Below are positions 1-7,529 of a DNA stretch of 64,000 bases, piece after piece. Numbering within the stretch: the first letter of the stretch is position 1; each line of letters starts with the position of its first letter. The position numbers and the translations under genes are program-made. The stretch is taken from positions 186,001-250,000 of the forward strand of contig JALONN010000011.1 of the NCBI GenBank assembly GCA_025454915.1, written 5' to 3'. The stretch comes from Raineya sp. GTDB lineage: Bacteria > Bacteroidota > Bacteroidia > Cytophagales > Thermonemataceae. The notes beneath the pieces were generated by a model. That model saw only the letters and a program-made list of their open reading frames with translations. It made no database searches and was not told the origin of the DNA.

Positions 1-1
1 C

Positions 2-166
2 GAACTTTTAGAAAACTATCAACAAGAAACACAAAGTCTATTAGCCAAAGAGATAATCAGTAATTGGGAAATAGAGAAACTCCTGATAAAAAAATATTTA
101 CCAGTCTCAAAAAACACAATACTCAAACATCCTGAAACTATTTTTACGACAAGTATTCAATCATAA
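2..166 (+). CDS. C-terminal fragment of an unidentified protein (truncated by window start)
   Basis: An open frame enters from the left edge and stops at the TAA at 164-166, giving 54 residues with no stop. The segment SLLAKEIISNWE followed by a short basic/hydrophobic tail faintly recalls the extreme C-terminus of the glutamate synthase large subunit (pattern S..A..IL.NWE, then a K-rich stretch). The ammonium transporter 31 bases downstream would suit a nitrogen-assimilation gene. The resemblance is too short to trust, so the product is left unnamed. Confidence 0.55.
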   Translation, partial: ELLENYQQETQSLLAKEIISNWEIEKLLIKKYLPVSKNTILKHPETIFTTSIQS

Positions 167-197
167 AATCAGCTAAAATTTCTAAAAAAATAATAGT

Positions 198-1556
198 ATG
201 GAAAGTTCAATCACTTTTGGTAATCTCACTGCCAAAAAACAAAAACTCTGGATTATTCCTTTTGTATTGCTTTGTTTGGTAAGCATTATAGGTGTTTTTC
301 AGCCTTTAAGTGCTTCTTGGTTTGCAAATGATAGTAAAATAGTAGTAGCAGATGTGGCATGGATGCTCACAGCCACAGGTTTGGTATTACTGATGACACC
401 TGGTTTAGCCTTTTTTTATGGTGGGATGGTGGGTAAAAAAAGTGTCATTTCTACGATGTTACAAAGCTTTATAGCTATGGGAGTGATCAGTATTGTATGG
501 GTTTTAGTGGGTTTTAGCTTGGCTTTTGGGGACTCTGTGGGAGGTTTTATTGGTAATCCCTTTACTTTTATGATGTTTAAGGGTGTAGGAACACAAACAC
601 ATGAGCAACTCTCCCCAACTGTACCCTTATTACTTTTTGCAATGTTTCAGCTCAAATTTGCCATTATTACACCAGCTCTCATTACAGGCTCTTTTGCAGA
701 AAGAGTTCGTTTTTCGTCATATTTGCTTTTTATGGTATTATTTTGTCTGTTTGTTTATTGTCCACTAGCTCATTGGACTTGGCATCCTGATGGTTTTTTA
801 CGAAAAATGGGGGTATTGGATTTTGCAGGAGGAACAGTAGTACATTTATCAGCAGGTTGTGCAGCTTTTGTAGGAGCTTGGTTCTTGAAACGCAGACAAA
901 GCCATTTGGCTAAGGAAACACATAATCCTGCTAATATTCCATTTGTGTTGCTTGGTACAGGTATGTTATGGTTTGGATGGTTTGGTTTTAATGCTGGTTC
1001 TGCTCTTTCAGCTTCAGGGTTAGCTGTATTAGCTTTTGCAACAACCAATACGGCATCTGCCTCAGCAGCATTAAGCTGGATATTTTTTGATGCTATCAGA
1101 GGTAGAAAACCATCTGCTATGGGTGCTTGCATAGGGGCTGTAGTAGGCTTGGTTGCTATTACCCCTGCTGCTGGCTTTGTGAGCATTGGAACAAGTATTT
1201 TTATCGGAACTTTTGCCAGCGTTATTAGCAATCTGGTAGTTCATTACAAAAACAAATCAACACTTGATGATACTTTAGATGTTTTTCCTTGTCATGGAGT
1301 AGGTGGGGCTACTGGAATGCTCCTGACAGGTGTTTTTGCTACGACAATTGTCAATTCGACTGGAGCAAATGGGCTACTGTATGGAGGAACACAACTGTTC
1401 TTAAATCATTTAATAGCACTACTCATAACCATTGTATTTTCGGTAGGAGTGTCCTACATTTTATATCAGATTACCAATAAACTAATAAGAATGCGTGTAA
1501 AAACAGAAGACGAGCTAATAGGATTAGACATGAGCCAACATGGTGAAAGTTTATAA
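198..1556 (+). CDS. amt: Ammonium transporter (Amt/MEP/Rh family)
   Basis: Inner-membrane channel-like carrier for ammonium, 452 residues, the usual family length. After an N-terminal hydrophobic segment (about residues 18-36) come the typical Amt motifs: GLAFFYGGMVGKK, then GSFAERVRF, AHWTWHPDGFL, HLSAGCAAFVGAW and LWFGWFGFNAGSA. The conserved twin pore histidines appear in VVHLSAG and FPCHGVGG. About eleven further hydrophobic segments are visible. Start is ATG at 198; no clear ribosome binding site, as usual for Bacteroidota. No glnK/PII gene lies next to it within the window. It converges on the LptF/G-type gene and shares a palindromic terminator with it. Confidence 0.95.
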   Translation: MESSITFGNLTAKKQKLWIIPFVLLCLVSIIGVFQPLSASWFANDSKIVVADVAWMLTATGLVLLMTPGLAFFYGGMVGKKSVISTMLQSFIAMGVISIVWVLVGFSLAFGDSVGGFIGNPFTFMMFKGVGTQTHEQLSPTVPLLLFAMFQLKFAIITPALITGSFAERVRFSSYLLFMVLFCLFVYCPLAHWTWHPDGFLRKMGVLDFAGGTVVHLSAGCAAFVGAWFLKRRQSHLAKETHNPANIPFVLLGTGMLWFGWFGFNAGSALSASGLAVLAFATTNTASASAALSWIFFDAIRGRKPSAMGACIGAVVGLVAITPAAGFVSIGTSIFIGTFASVISNLVVHYKNKSTLDDTLDVFPCHGVGGATGMLLTGVFATTIVNSTGANGLLYGGTQLFLNHLIALLITIVFSVGVSYILYQITNKLIRMRVKTEDELIGLDMSQHGESL

Positions 1557-1560
1557 AATC

Positions 1561-1588
1561 AAAAGGCTTGAGTACACTCAAGCCTTTT
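1561..1588. terminator. Bidirectional palindromic terminator between amt and the LptF/G gene
   Basis: A perfect 13-base stem (AAAAGGCTTGAGT and its complement) around a 2-base centre starts 4 bases after the amt stop. Its A/T flanks allow termination on both strands. Its right arm also encodes the last codons and stop of the LptF/G-type gene on the minus strand. Confidence 0.85.
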
Positions 1589-3071
1589 GATTTTCAAGTT
1601 CAGGTTCTCTTTTGATAATTTTAAGAGCTCTCCCCATTCTCTTGAAAAACAGAACATAATTATCGACTTCAAACACCCTTGAATCATTACGAGCTTGTAT
1701 CAAGAAAAAAGTCCCAAGAATCACAAAGATAGTATTGGGTATCCACATAGAAACAATAACATCTATTAGCCCTTCTTTTGCCCATTTCTCAAAAAACATA
1801 TTGGTTGTATAATATAAAATGAAAAAGAAGACTGAAACTAAAATAGGGACACCTAAGCCACCTTTCTTGATAATAGAACCTAAAGGAGCTCCTATCAGGA
1901 ACATAATAAAACAACCCAAAGCAAACGTGAATTTTTTATGTAACTCAATGGCATGTTCTCGGATATTGAGAGTATGTCCTAATTGTTGAGCTCTGCGATA
2001 TTCTAAAAAACCTTTTACGGAACGGGACTGATTCAGGGCTCTCTGTAAAACAGAACGAGTATTGGTGCTATCAAAACGATAGTTATACAAAGAATCTACG
2101 AATTGTGGCGTATAATCAATTTCATGATTGAAAGTAGCTTTGGTAAGGCTGTCCCAAGTCAGTTCTTTAGAATATTGAATGTAGTAAGTGGCTATATCTT
2201 TGGGTGCTTTATCATAATTATTTTTAATTTCTTTATGAAAAGAATCAACTTCCTTTTTCAGTTGCACCACATTTTTCATAAAGCGATGATGCTTGAAAAG
2301 AGAATCAGGAATATCACTATTTTTAAAAGCTGAAAGACTAAAAACCAGTTTACTTTTCTTGTATTGATTGCGTACAAATTTAGTAGTGGTACTACTTGCC
2401 CCGTCACTATACTCAGTATATGAATTGCCATTAAAAAGCTCCATTACCAAATAATCTCCATTTAACATGGTGTACATTCTTCCTGAATCGGCAAGAATAA
2501 CTTCTTTATTACCTTTTAAATCTTGGTGTGTGTAAATCATGATGGTTTTCAGGGTTTTTCCATCAGGGTATTTTTTTCCAACTTTAATACTATAATTAGG
2601 GATTCCATCATAAAAAACACCTTCCTTAAGGTCTAAGGTAGCTTTAGTTTGTTTGATATTGTATAAAGTGCTGAATGCCTTGATATTAGAGTAAGGTACA
2701 ACAGTATTGCTAAACCAAAAAGATACCCCACTAATAAGTAATGCAAATATACCAATAGGTAAAAGTGTACGTGTAAGGGATATACCAGCACTCTTGATGG
2801 CTGTAAGTTCAAAATGTTCTCCAAGATTTCCATAAGCCATTAAACTAGAAAGCAGAATAGCAAGGGGCAAGGCTAATGGTGTAAGATGCAGAGCAAAGTA
2901 ATAAAGCATTTTTGTGAAAGTCCACATACCTACATCTTTACCAACGAATTCGTCTACGTAACTCATCATCATTTGTAGCAAAAGTAGAAAGACTACTACA
3001 AAGTATGTAAGTAAGAAAGATGGGATAAATGCTTTTAAAATTAATAAATCAATTTTCTTAAAAAAACGCAT
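1578..3071 (-). CDS. LptF/LptG family permease (YjgP/YjgQ)
   Basis: Probable inner-membrane subunit of the lipopolysaccharide export ABC transporter LptBFGC. The 497 residues have the family layout: a first membrane helix at about 13-35, helices near 60-80 and 95-120, a long periplasmic region (about 125-375, beta-jellyroll in the family), and three C-terminal helices from about 380 to 465. Early motifs LILKAFIPSFLLTYFVVVFL and LPLAILLSSLMAYGNLGEH match the family; the second corresponds to the conserved coupling region. Bacteroidota often keep a single or distantly related F/G subunit, so I do not choose between LptF and LptG. It follows the START-like gene by 32 bases on the same strand and probably shares its transcript. 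Confidence 0.88.
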   Translation of the reverse strand: MRFFKKIDLLILKAFIPSFLLTYFVVVFLLLLQMMMSYVDEFVGKDVGMWTFTKMLYYFALHLTPLALPLAILLSSLMAYGNLGEHFELTAIKSAGISLTRTLLPIGIFALLISGVSFWFSNTVVPYSNIKAFSTLYNIKQTKATLDLKEGVFYDGIPNYSIKVGKKYPDGKTLKTIMIYTHQDLKGNKEVILADSGRMYTMLNGDYLVMELFNGNSYTEYSDGASSTTTKFVRNQYKKSKLVFSLSAFKNSDIPDSLFKHHRFMKNVVQLKKEVDSFHKEIKNNYDKAPKDIATYYIQYSKELTWDSLTKATFNHEIDYTPQFVDSLYNYRFDSTNTRSVLQRALNQSRSVKGFLEYRRAQQLGHTLNIREHAIELHKKFTFALGCFIMFLIGAPLGSIIKKGGLGVPILVSVFFFILYYTTNMFFEKWAKEGLIDVIVSMWIPNTIFVILGTFFLIQARNDSRVFEVDNYVLFFKRMGRALKIIKREPELENQKA

Positions 3072-3103
3072 TGGTTTAAATATCTCTTGTTTTCATAGGT
3101 GGG

Positions 3104-3499
3104 CTACCCACCCACAGTTTCTCGAAGTGTATGTACAAGTCCGTCCCATAGTTTGTTAAGTTCTTCAACATCTGTTTCCCATGAGTAATCCGTGACTTTT
3201 ATGAAAGTAGTACTCGTCATTTCATTAAAATCTAACTTGAATTCAATATACGAAGCATCTCGTGTATCTTCAGGTTTTTCAGGAACAAACTCAAATTTAA
3301 TGGACTTACCTGCTCTATGGGCAACAATCTTGCCAACATGTTCTTCATTATCCCAATGAAATTCAAATGTTTGAGGATCAACAGTTTTTACTTTCTCTGC
3401 AAACCAGTCTGCAAGCCCCGAAGCCGTTGAAAAATACGGGTATAGCATCTTTACAGATGCTTTGATTTCATATTCTTTTACAAATTTATATTTTGCCAT
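3104..3499 (-). CDS. START-like / SRPBCC domain protein (AHSA1-like)
   Basis: A 131-residue single-domain cytoplasmic protein. The pattern KYEFKASVKMLYPYFSTASGL-like start, LADWFAEKV, FEFHWDNEEHVGKIV, the central SIKFEFV strand and the C-terminal helix LNKLWDGLVHTLRE is that of the START/Bet v1-like helix-grip fold of the AHSA1 type widespread in Bacteroidota. The ligand is unknown. It has no signal peptide or membrane helix. It is probably the first gene of a two-gene transcript with the LptF/G-type permease, from the minus-strand promoter at 3524-3553; whether the pairing is functional is not known. Confidence 0.8.
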   Translation of the reverse strand: MAKYKFVKEYEIKASVKMLYPYFSTASGLADWFAEKVKTVDPQTFEFHWDNEEHVGKIVAHRAGKSIKFEFVPEKPEDTRDASYIEFKLDFNEMTSTTFIKVTDYSWETDVEELNKLWDGLVHTLRETVGG

Positions 3500-3523
3500 A
3501 ACAATACCTGTAAGCTAAGAAAG

Positions 3524-3553
3524 CAAATATAAACATTTTAGTTACCCCACAAA
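3524..3553 (-). promoter_or_regulatory. Bacteroidota-type promoter for the START-like gene and LptF/G
   Basis: On the minus strand a -33 element TTTG (3553-3550) is followed, after 18 bases, by TATATTTG (3531-3524), matching the consensus TAnnTTTG. It lies about 25 bases upstream of the START-like start codon, with no gene between. Confidence 0.65.
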
Positions 3554-3602
3554 TCAGAAAACTTTTTTTTTATCAAAACATAAAAAAAATATTAAAATAT
3601 TT

Positions 3603-3631
3603 TTTGATTATAAAAACTTCGTTTATATTTG
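3603..3631 (+). promoter_or_regulatory. Bacteroidota-type promoter for the Met-type tRNA
   Basis: TTTG at 3603-3606, a 17-base spacer, then TATATTTG at 3624-3631, a full match to TAnnTTTG. The tRNA begins 10 bases later. It is divergent from the promoter at 3524-3553. Confidence 0.7.
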
Positions 3632-3641
3632 CACCCTGAAT

Positions 3642-3715
3642 GGCGAGGTAGCTCAGTTGGTTAGAGCGTCGGATTCATAACCCGAAGGTCACGGGTTCAA
3701 CTCCCGTCTTCGCTA
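3642..3715 (+). tRNA. tRNA with CAT anticodon (Met elongator, possibly Ile2)
   Basis: A 74-base cloverleaf: acceptor GGCGAGG/CTTCGCT, D arm GCTC...GAGC, anticodon loop TTCATAA with CAT at 3676-3678, T arm ACGGG-TTCAACT-CCCGT, discriminator A. The 3' CCA is not encoded. The first acceptor pair is G-T rather than the unpaired C-A of an initiator, so it is not fMet. CAT can also be Ile2 with a lysidine-modified C; the Met reading is preferred but not proven. The 31-39 pair is an A-C mismatch. Confidence 0.93.
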
Positions 3716-3730
3716 CTATATTTTTTACAT

Positions 3731-3760
3731 AATAACTCACCTCAGGTGAGTTATTTTTGT
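3731..3760 (+). terminator. Rho-independent terminator after the tRNA
   Basis: A perfect 25-base palindrome centred at 3743 (11-base stem, 3-base loop) followed by TTTTG. It starts 15 bases after the tRNA. Its 3' T-tract forms TATTTTTG at 3752-3759, which also matches the -7 promoter consensus for the next gene. Confidence 0.8.
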
Positions 3761-3780
3761 TTCAAAGCAACGCCCTTTTC

Positions 3781-5013
3781 ATGGAAAACTACGAAATCTT
3801 TGAATTTCCCAACGGAATTCGTTTTGTTCATAAATATGTTCCTTATACAAAAATAGCTCATGCAGGCTTTATTTTGGATGTGGGAAGCCGTAACGAAAAA
3901 GACCACCAAATCGGTCTGGCTCATTTTTGGGAACACATGGCTTTTAAAGGAACTCAAAAACGTTCTGCTTATCAGATTCTTAGTTCTCTAGAAAATGTAG
4001 GAGGGGAGCTTAATGCTTATACCACCAAAGAAAAAATATGTTTTTATGCTTCATCTTTAGATAAGCATTATGAAAAAACATTGAGCCTGCTTGCAGACAT
4101 AACTTTTCATTCTACATTTCCAGAAAAACAAATTGAACTTGAAAGAGGGGTAATTTTAGAGGAAATATCCATGTATAAAGATTCTCCAGACGAATCTTTA
4201 CAAGATGATTTTGATACCATTATTTTTGGTAAACATCCTTTAGGCAATAATATTTTGGGTGTCCCTGAAACAGTTTCAAGTTTTAAAAAGAAAGATTTTG
4301 AAGAATTCTTTGGCGAAAATGTTGATACAAAGAGAGTTATATTTTCATCTGTTAGTAATTTGCCATTCTCAAAAGCTCTGAAAATTGCTCAAAAATATCT
4401 ATCTGATTTACCAACCTTAAAGGCAACAAACAAAAAAAATGCCTTCAAAAAATATACACCAATTCAGCAAATAGTTTCAAAACCTATATCTCAGGCTCAT
4501 CAGGCTATTGGCAGAACGTCATATTCTTTACACAATTCCAAAAGAGTGCCCTTCTTTATTCTAAATAATCTTTTGGGTGGTCCAGCTATGAACTCTCGCC
4601 TTAATTTAGCCCTTCGAGAAAAAAATGGTTTGGTTTATGGTGTAGAATCTTCCTATACACCTTACACAGATACAGGTGAGTGGGGGGTATATTTTGCAAC
4701 AGAACACAAAAATCTGGAAAAAGCTAATAGTTTGGTTTACAAAGAAATAAAAAAACTTAAAAACCAAAAACTAAGTAGTACCCAACTCTACAATACCAAA
4801 CAGCAGGTTTTAGGTCAAATGGCTATGGCTGAGGAAAATAATATGAGTTTTATGCTCATGATGGGAAAAAGTCTTCTGGATATGGGTAAAATAGAATCTA
4901 TCAAAGAAGTTTTTGCTCAGGTAGAAACTGTTACCTCTGAAGCAATCTTGGAAGTGGCTAATGAAATGTTAGATGAATCACAATTTTCAACTCTTACTTA
5001 TTTGCCTGAATAG
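3781..5013 (+). CDS. M16 family zinc peptidase (insulinase / processing-peptidase type)
   Basis: Zn-dependent peptidase of the pitrilysin clan, 410 residues from ATG 3781. The inverted zinc motif HFWEH lies at residues 48-52, with the downstream glutamates in GVILEEISMYKDSPDE (about 127-128) as third ligand. The C-terminal half (about 165-345) is the usual M16 inactive-domain repeat, with LNNLLGGPAMNSRLNLALRE and LVYGVESSYTPY. No signal peptide, so probably cytoplasmic or periplasm-independent. An upstream in-frame TTG at 3757 would add 8 residues but lies inside the terminator T-tract and the apparent -7 element, so ATG 3781 is chosen. The RDD gene begins 3 bases after its stop. Confidence 0.92.
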   Translation: MENYEIFEFPNGIRFVHKYVPYTKIAHAGFILDVGSRNEKDHQIGLAHFWEHMAFKGTQKRSAYQILSSLENVGGELNAYTTKEKICFYASSLDKHYEKTLSLLADITFHSTFPEKQIELERGVILEEISMYKDSPDESLQDDFDTIIFGKHPLGNNILGVPETVSSFKKKDFEEFFGENVDTKRVIFSSVSNLPFSKALKIAQKYLSDLPTLKATNKKNAFKKYTPIQQIVSKPISQAHQAIGRTSYSLHNSKRVPFFILNNLLGGPAMNSRLNLALREKNGLVYGVESSYTPYTDTGEWGVYFATEHKNLEKANSLVYKEIKKLKNQKLSSTQLYNTKQQVLGQMAMAEENNMSFMLMMGKSLLDMGKIESIKEVFAQVETVTSEAILEVANEMLDESQFSTLTYLPE

Positions 5014-5015
5014 AA

Positions 5016-5504
5016 ATGAGATACACAACTTTTATGAATAGAATAGTAGCCATTATTATAGATGGAATGATACTTCTATCGGTTGATTTTCTAATTATTT
5101 TTCTTGTAGGTAGGGATAAATCCACAACTTATCATATAATATCCAAATTTGTTTATTTCAGTTACTTTATTTACGGACACAGCTATTTTGGGCAAACAAT
5201 TGGAAAAGCATTTGCTAATATAAAAGTTGTATCATTTCAAGATGAAAATGAGTTGCTGAATATATTTCAATGTGTTCGTAGAGAAAGTATAGCTATATTT
5301 TTTGTAATTATAGAAGTTTTTTTGATTTTTTTTAAATATAATAATATTATATTGATAGTATCTCTTTTGGAGTATACTACTTATTTATGGATATTCTTGG
5401 AGATTATTACAATGCTTTTTAATAAGAAACAACGTTCTATTCATGATTTAATAGCCAATTCTGTTGTTATTAATTTAGGGGCAATAGAAGAAGAAAAAGA
5501 ATAA
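5016..5504 (+). CDS. RDD family membrane protein
   Basis: A 162-residue inner-membrane protein. The N-terminal RIVAIIIDGMILLSVDFLI has the Arg/Asp pair that names the RDD family, followed by GQTIGKAFANIKVVS and the C-terminal RSIHDLIANSVVI (HDL motif). Three to four hydrophobic segments are visible at about 8-30, 40-55, 85-105 and 108-130. Transport of ions or osmolytes has been shown for some family members; nothing here shows a substrate. It starts 3 bases after the M16 gene and is presumably co-transcribed. Its stop is 5 bases from the stop of the convergent gene with no terminator between them. Confidence 0.82.
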   Translation: MRYTTFMNRIVAIIIDGMILLSVDFLIIFLVGRDKSTTYHIISKFVYFSYFIYGHSYFGQTIGKAFANIKVVSFQDENELLNIFQCVRRESIAIFFVIIEVFLIFFKYNNIILIVSLLEYTTYLWIFLEIITMLFNKKQRSIHDLIANSVVINLGAIEEEKE

Positions 5505-5509
5505 ACCTT

Positions 5510-6019
5510 TTAACTCAAATATACACCAAGTTCTGTCTGATTATCCAGAACCACAGAAACATGGCTTTGAAGTGTAGTAGCCAGTGAATAACCAATATAG
5601 TCAGGATTGATAGGGAAATTCTTGTAATTTCTGTTTACAAGCACTAATGTTTGTAATTTTTTGATAGGGATTTCAAAAAAGGGTTTTAAGGCATAAAACA
5701 TTGTTTTGCCACTATTCAAAACATCATCAATTAAAATAATATTCTGATTTTTAAATGTGTCTATGGGTTTTGAAAGTACAATAGGAGCTTCCAAAGGATT
5801 TACTTTATCTATCTTTATACTTTCTAAATGAACTTTTAAAGGAGAAATTTCTTGTAAATATGTCTGCAAGAGGCGTGCTAAATGCAAGCCCATACTTTCT
5901 ATACCAACCAAATATAATTCTGTTTCTTCAAAATGATTTTCATATACTTGGTAAGCCAGTCGGCGTATTTTTTGATGCGTTTGAGTTTGAGAAAGTATTT
6001 GTGTAGGCATAATCTTCAA
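5510..6019 (-). CDS. PyrR-like phosphoribosyltransferase domain protein
   Basis: A 169-residue type I phosphoribosyltransferase. The PRPP-binding loop ILIDDVLNSGKT lies at about 95-106 with two acidic residues before the loop, preceded by the fold motif LVGIESMGLHLARLLQ near 37-52. Overall length and the N-terminal pattern are closest to PyrR-type proteins (pyrimidine attenuation / uracil phosphoribosyltransferase). However, no pyrimidine gene lies nearby, so the substrate is open. Two start codons (residues 1 and 4) are possible; the first is used. Confidence 0.8.
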   Translation of the reverse strand: MKIMPTQILSQTQTHQKIRRLAYQVYENHFEETELYLVGIESMGLHLARLLQTYLQEISPLKVHLESIKIDKVNPLEAPIVLSKPIDTFKNQNIILIDDVLNSGKTMFYALKPFFEIPIKKLQTLVLVNRNYKNFPINPDYIGYSLATTLQSHVSVVLDNQTELGVYLS

Positions 6020-6036
6020 TGGAAATAAGTCAATTA

Positions 6037-6069
6037 AACCTATAAGGTTTTTAAAACCTTATAGGTTTA
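6037..6069. repeat. 33-base near-perfect palindrome (possible dispersed intergenic repeat, acts as terminator)
   Basis: Arms of 16 bases (AAACCTATAAGGTTTT and its complement) around one central T. The arm itself contains the smaller palindrome CCTATAAGG. It sits 21 bases after the DegT gene (minus strand) and just upstream of the PyrR-like gene. It lacks a distinct T-tract beyond the arms but is strong enough to end transcription. Its nested symmetry resembles dispersed palindromic repeats of Bacteroidota intergenic DNA; no second copy was seen in this window. Confidence 0.7.
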
Positions 6070-6090
6070 TAGGTCTGTTTTATAAAATAA

Positions 6091-7296
6091 CTATCCTAAA
6101 ACGCTTTTAAGGGCTTTTTCGATACGACCTGTAAGGGTTGCCAATTGTTCATCATTCCAGTTAATTTTCACAACCAAAGAAATCAGGCGACTAATTAAAT
6201 CATTCGATTTTGGTATTTCAAGATTTTCATAATCTTGTGGAGTACCAAGCAAATGAGCTACTAATTTCATAGGTGTTTTAAGAGAACGAATATGCTCCCA
6301 ATTTCTGATATAATGATATTGGTTATCCCACCAATATTGAATACCTGTAAACTCTCCTACACCTTCATTTTTAAGAGCTTGTACAACTGCTCTTGTGGTT
6401 GCTTCATCAGGCAAAAAGAAATCCATGAAAGTAGCCGCATCACCTTGAGGGTCAGGGATATGTCTGAAACTTACTTGCGGAAACTTCGCTAATGCATCAT
6501 GCAGAGCTTTCTTGTTTTTACGTTGATGCTCAAGAATTTGGTCTATTTTACGAATCTGAGCAAGCCCTATAGCAGCATTGATTTCACCAATTCTATAATT
6601 AAAACCAATGATAGGATGTTGCTCCATGCCTCTGTTATCACCAATGTGGTCATGCCCGTGGTCAGAAAACTGTTCAGCTAAATGATAAAGATTTTTATCA
6701 TTGGTAATAATAGCACCACCTTCTCCACAAGTAATGATTTTAAAGAAGTCAAAAGAAAAACAACCCATTTGTCCAAATGTACCAGCAGCTTTTCCTTTAT
6801 AACTAGCTCCAAGAGCCTGAGCTGTATCTTCAATCAGTAAAAGATTATGTTCTTTACAAATTTGAACAATTTCTTCTATTTTAGCCATGCTTCCACACAT
6901 GTGAACTAGCACAACAGCTTTTGTTTTAGGGGTAATAGCTTTCTTGATACCTTCAGGAGATAAACAAAGTGTTTCATCAATTTCTGCAAATACAGGAATT
7001 GCACCACCCAATAAAGCACCCTCTACAGTAGCAATATAAGTAAAAGGAGGGACAATCACTTCATCACCAGCTCCTATGCCACAGGCAGCCATAGCTGTAG
7101 CCACAGCAGTAGAACCGCTAGAAACAGCATGAGCATAATTTACTTTATTAAATTTCGCTAATTCAGCTTCAAATTCTCTGGCTTTCCAATGTCCGTTGCG
7201 AAGGCTATCGTGGTTATAACGAAAAAGAATACCACTATCCAATACATCATTGATTTCTTTGCGTTCTTCTGCTCCAAATAATTCTGTTCCGGGCAT
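6091..7296 (-). CDS. DegT/DnrJ/EryC1/StrS family PLP aminotransferase
   Basis: Sugar- or cyclitol-type aminotransferase of 401 residues, fold type I. Seen: SSGSTAVATAMAA near 59-71 (phosphate-binding GST), PPFTYIAT, Asp157 in LIEDTAQALGA, and the PLP lysine Lys186 in SFDFFKIITCGEGGAI. Members usually aminate keto-sugar nucleotides for O-antigen, glycan or antibiotic synthesis. No sugar-pathway genes flank it here, so the substrate cannot be named. The N-terminal PGTELFGAEERKEI places the start at ATG 7296. It is divergent from the E1 gene. Confidence 0.88.
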   Translation of the reverse strand: MPGTELFGAEERKEINDVLDSGILFRYNHDSLRNGHWKAREFEAELAKFNKVNYAHAVSSGSTAVATAMAACGIGAGDEVIVPPFTYIATVEGALLGGAIPVFAEIDETLCLSPEGIKKAITPKTKAVVLVHMCGSMAKIEEIVQICKEHNLLLIEDTAQALGASYKGKAAGTFGQMGCFSFDFFKIITCGEGGAIITNDKNLYHLAEQFSDHGHDHIGDNRGMEQHPIIGFNYRIGEINAAIGLAQIRKIDQILEHQRKNKKALHDALAKFPQVSFRHIPDPQGDAATFMDFFLPDEATTRAVVQALKNEGVGEFTGIQYWWDNQYHYIRNWEHIRSLKTPMKLVAHLLGTPQDYENLEIPKSNDLISRLISLVVKINWNDEQLATLTGRIEKALKSVLG

Positions 7297-7496
7297 AATA
7301 GTTAAAGGTTAGATTTTAAGATTTTTAGACAATATACATCAAGACTAATAATGAAATACACAATACTTCAAAAATCTTTTTTCTTGCATCTTGTTTCTCA
7401 TGTCTTTTAAAGAGGCTCAAATTTCTTAAAAAAGTGTGAAAAACCGAATTTTTGGAAAGAAAATTTCATAAATTCAATTTTTTCTTAATTTTTTTA

Positions 7497-7504
7497 TACT
7501 TTTG
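7497..7504 (+). promoter_or_regulatory. -7 promoter element upstream of the fused E1 gene
   Basis: TACTTTTG matches TAnnTTTG and lies 25 bases before the start codon. No good TTTG element is seen 17-21 bases upstream, so only the -7 half is supported. The rest of the 233-base divergent intergenic region is AT-rich without other recognisable signals. Confidence 0.45.
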
Positions 7505-7529
7505 CCCAACCTAAAAAACACGCAATTTT

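Noticed and set aside
770..1231. Minus-strand open frame inside amt (153 residues)
   Set aside because: Low-complexity shadow of a strong membrane protein gene on the other strand; no start context or homology seen.
3757..3780. TTG start for the M16 gene adding 8 residues
   Set aside because: The codon lies in the terminator T-tract and the likely -7 element; ATG 3781 fits the family start.
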